Shown piece after piece: positions 41,081 to 43,163 of a DNA stretch of 43,163 nt. Made by a program: the position numbers and the translations under genes. The stretch lies in assembly GCA_020025955.1 (NCBI GenBank), contig JAHHRF010000010.1, positions 1-43,163 of the forward strand, given 5' to 3'. The DNA comes from Sutterella sp. (GTDB lineage Bacteria; Pseudomonadota; Gammaproteobacteria; Burkholderiales; Burkholderiaceae_F). Position 1 is the stretch's first letter. Every line of letters begins with the position of its first letter. The notes beneath the pieces were generated by a model. That model saw only the letters and a program-made list of their open reading frames with translations. It had not been told where the DNA came from and searched no databases.

Positions 41081-41111
41081 AAAAAAGCTCAGTGGGCATG
41101 CCACTGAGCTT
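41081..41111 (-). terminator. Terminator of rplU-rpmA
   Basis: A perfect 11-bp stem (41111-41101 with 41095-41085) and 5-nt loop run into T residues on the minus strand (41086-41081). It lies 44 bases after the rpmA stop. Confidence 0.92.
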
Positions 41112-41154
41112 AGGATTCTTATCGCTTCAGTTCAACTGAGGCGCTTCTAACCAA

Positions 41155-41418
41155 TTAGGCCGAAGCAGCTTCAACGTGAACGTAATGACGATTGAAGGCA
41201 CCCTTCACTTCGAACTTGACCTTACCGTCAACGAGTGCGAAGAGGGTGTGATCCTTACCCATGCCAACGTTGTTACCAGCGTGGAACTTCGTGCCGCGCT
41301 GACGAACAATGATGCCACCAGCGTTAACAGCTGCGTCACCGAAAACCTTTACACCAAGGCGCTTAGCCTGGGAGTCACGACCGTTGCGGGTCGAGCCGCC
41401 ACCTTTCTTATGTGCCAT
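41155..41418 (-). CDS. rpmA: 50S ribosomal protein L27
   Basis: 87 residues, full length. The N-terminal MAHKKGGGSTRNGRDS reaches the peptidyl-transferase centre of the ribosome, with no cleavable Firmicute-type extension. RLGVKVFGD, GGIIVRQRGTKFHAG and GMGKDHTLFAL follow. It lies 34 bases downstream of rplU, and both end at the strong terminator at 41081-41111. Confidence 0.99.
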   Translation of the reverse strand: MAHKKGGGSTRNGRDSQAKRLGVKVFGDAAVNAGGIIVRQRGTKFHAGNNVGMGKDHTLFALVDGKVKFEVKGAFNRHYVHVEAASA

Positions 41419-41452
41419 TTTCTTGCTTCTCTATAAAAAGTGGGTTAACCAA

Positions 41453-41764
41453 TTAAGCTTCGATCGATTCGATCTTGAGCTCGGTGTAGTTCTGACGATG
41501 ACCGCCGGACTTCATCGAGTGCTTACGACGACGGAACTTGAAGATGCGAACCTTCTCGCCACGGCCGTGGGAGAGAACGGTAGCCTTCACAGCAGCGCCT
41601 TCCACGAAGGGAGCGCCAACCTTGAGGCCGTTGTCGCCAGAAACAGCGAGCACTTCTTCAAGGGTAACCACAGCGCCGACTTCGGCGTCGAGGGTTTCAA
41701 CCTTGAGCTTTTCGCCAACGGAAACGCGGTACTGCTTACCGCCAGTTTTGATAATTGCGTACAT
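41453..41764 (-). CDS. rplU: 50S ribosomal protein L21
   Basis: 103 residues, same size as E. coli L21. MYAIIKTGGKQYRV at the start and KVRIFKFRRRKHSMKSGGHRQNYTELKI at the end are diagnostic. It binds 23S rRNA in the 50S subunit. It heads rplU-rpmA. A good sigma70-type promoter lies 134-162 bases upstream, giving a leader of about 125 bases. It is divergent from ispB, a conserved proteobacterial arrangement. Confidence 0.99.
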   Translation of the reverse strand: MYAIIKTGGKQYRVSVGEKLKVETLDAEVGAVVTLEEVLAVSGDNGLKVGAPFVEGAAVKATVLSHGRGEKVRIFKFRRRKHSMKSGGHRQNYTELKIESIEA

Positions 41765-41897
41765 GTAATAAACCTCGCCCGTTTTACTTCGAAGTGGACA
41801 ATCCCCCTCGGGTAAAACCTTTTTGTAATAAGCGTGTCAAACACTGACGGGGAATTCCGGCAGGCCCAACACATCTCGTGTGCGTGGAAAAAAAGAG

Positions 41898-41926
41898 ATT
41901 ATCAATGAAATGCCCCCGCCCGTCAA
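41898..41926 (-). promoter_or_regulatory. Sigma70-type promoter of rplU-rpmA
   Basis: On the minus strand, -35 TTGACG (41926-41921) and -10 GATAAT (41903-41898) are each 5/6 matches, separated by exactly 17 bases. A perfect TTGACA at 41840-41835 could be a second -35, but its -10 (TTTTAC) is poor. Confidence 0.75.
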
Positions 41927-41988
41927 GCCGAAACCCTCTTTTTTCATTGGGGTGCGTAGCGCCCCCCAACCCCAAGGGGGAAGCAGGC

Positions 41989-41994
41989 TAAAAT
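41989..41994 (+). promoter_or_regulatory. Possible -10 element of ispB
   Basis: TAAAAT lies 62 bases before the ispB ATG. No -35 match is found at 16-18 bases, where the sequence is C/G-rich. Only the -10 is offered. Confidence 0.3.
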
Positions 41995-42055
41995 AAGAAA
42001 ACTATCTCCCTTCAAGCCCTCCCTTTTGAGGGCGTGAACTCACAAAGGTTTTTCT

Positions 42056-43054
42056 ATGACGTCTAGTGCCGCCGCCACCGATCCTAAAGCGCTGATTGCC
42101 CGTGTTTTAGCGCCCATTCAAGCTGACATGGTTGCCGTGGATCGTTTGATTCGCGAAGAGCTCTCAAGTGAAGTCCCCCGTATGAAAGAAATCAGCGAGT
42201 ACATCACGAGCGCGGGCGGGAAACGTATGCGCCCGGCGCTCTTAATGCTGATTTGCCGTGCGTTGGGCTATGAAGGCACCTTGCACCAGTATTTAGGCGC
42301 CACGATTGAATTGCTTCACACGGCCACCCTTATGCATGACGACGTGGTCGACGAGTCGAACCTTCGCCGTGGGCGTCCTACTGCCAACGCGCAGTGGGGC
42401 AATGGCGTTGCAGTGCTTGTGGGCGACTTCCTCTACACGCGCTCTTTCCAGATGATGGTCAAAGCCGGCAACCTCAAAGTCATGGAAGCGCTCTCGGATG
42501 CCGCCAACCGCTTAAGTGAAGGCGAAGTCCTTCAGATGGTCAATGCCCATGACCCGGCTGTGGATGAAGAGCGTTACTTCCAGGTGATTGAACGCAAGAC
42601 CGCTTGCCTCTTTGAAGCCGCAGCTCGTATGGCCGCGGCCGTAGCGGATGCCTCCAACGAAGAAACCCAAGCTGTTGCCACCTATGCTTTGGCCTTGGGG
42701 AACGCTTTCCAGATTGCTGACGACATCTTGGACTACCGCGGAGAGACCGCGAGCATTGGGAAGAATTTAGGGGCGGACCTTCGTGAAGGGAAGATGACCT
42801 TACCCTTGATCTACACCTTGGAAGAGGCAGACGCCGCCGGGCGCGCGCAGATTGAAGAGGCGATTCGCCAAGGGGACGGCGACTTTGAAGCCATTACCCG
42901 CTTGGTCTTGTCGACGAACGCTTTGGCCCGTTGCCGAGAACGTGCCCGTCAGGAACTCGCCCGCGGTAAAGACGCGCTCGCCGTGCTCGAAGAAAGCGAA
43001 TACACGAAATCTCTGGTAGAATTGCTCGCCTTCACGGTAGAACGTAACGTCTAA
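42056..43054 (+). CDS. ispB: Octaprenyl diphosphate synthase-type polyprenyl synthetase
   Basis: 332 residues. Both aspartate-rich motifs are intact: HDDVVDESNLRRGRPT (D95, D96, D99) and DDILDYRG (222-226). GGKRMRPALLML at 54-65 binds isopentenyl diphosphate. The fifth residue before the first motif is Ala90, a small residue expected of long-chain producers, consistent with the C40 tail of ubiquinone-8 or menaquinone-8. It elongates farnesyl diphosphate in the cytoplasm. It is divergent from rplU and lies 30 bases before tRNA-Pro, with no clear terminator between them. Confidence 0.96.
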   Translation: MTSSAAATDPKALIARVLAPIQADMVAVDRLIREELSSEVPRMKEISEYITSAGGKRMRPALLMLICRALGYEGTLHQYLGATIELLHTATLMHDDVVDESNLRRGRPTANAQWGNGVAVLVGDFLYTRSFQMMVKAGNLKVMEALSDAANRLSEGEVLQMVNAHDPAVDEERYFQVIERKTACLFEAAARMAAAVADASNEETQAVATYALALGNAFQIADDILDYRGETASIGKNLGADLREGKMTLPLIYTLEEADAAGRAQIEEAIRQGDGDFEAITRLVLSTNALARCRERARQELARGKDALAVLEESEYTKSLVELLAFTVERNV

Positions 43055-43084
43055 GTCGTGGAGCACTAAGAAAAGACGCGATGT

Positions 43085-43161
<77 letters not shown>

Positions 43162-43163
43162 GC

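Overview
The window is a contiguous piece of a betaproteobacterial chromosome (Burkholderiales). Gene content and order point to this group: mutL-miaA, tkt-gap-pgk, mpl-yqiA-RNB, accBC-prmA-DUF3426, ypjD divergent from ffh, ruvCAB beside ybgC-tolQRA, and rplU-rpmA-obgE divergent from ispB. The MutL carries the endonuclease motif and the GAPDH has a GapB-like cofactor loop. A Sutterella-like gut relative is my best guess; it is an inference from overall protein character, not a demonstrated placement.

Layout. 1-1640: two surface-glycan genes, a LicC-like cytidylyltransferase (cut by the left edge) and a GT90 glycosyltransferase. 1774-4689 (-): mutL then miaA. 4856-6077: a DedA membrane protein and a convergent lone RmlC-type epimerase. 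6184-7428 (-): pepT. 7595-11937 (-): tkt, gap, pgk. 12080-17462: rsmE, a lytic transglycosylase, mgtE and an RNase II-family gene. 17562-19519 (-): mpl-yqiA, leading into the RNase gene. 19896-23672 (+): accB-accC, then prmA and a zinc-ribbon membrane protein. 23800-26109 (-): ypjD, PP0621-like, ampD, yggT. 26482-33327 (+): ffh, ruvC, ruvA, ruvB, an unrecognised membrane protein, ybgC, tolQ, tolR, tolA. 33465-35235 (+): two paralogous membrane proteins. 35310-41764 (-): rplU, rpmA, obgE, an NCS2 purine permease, proB, proS. 42056-43161 (+): ispB and tRNA-Pro(CGG).

Functionally this is core metabolism and envelope upkeep: triose-phosphate/pentose metabolism that may run as gluconeogenesis, initiation of fatty-acid synthesis, peptidoglycan recycling (mpl, ampD), Tol envelope constriction, recombination and repair (ruvCAB, mutL), protein targeting (ffh), translation (rplU, rpmA, proS, miaA, prmA, rsmE) and quinone side-chain synthesis (ispB). 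Most units end in clear intrinsic terminators, often shared by convergent genes.

I found no prophage, insertion sequence, CRISPR array, toxin-antitoxin or defence locus, and no convincing undescribed multi-gene system. The items most worth a second look are the LicC/GT90 pair, the GapB-like cofactor loop, the unknown membrane protein inside the ruv-tol cluster, the tol cluster lacking tolB-pal, three CCCCTT/AAGGGG inverted repeats between mpl and accB, and a potentially structured leader before ffh.
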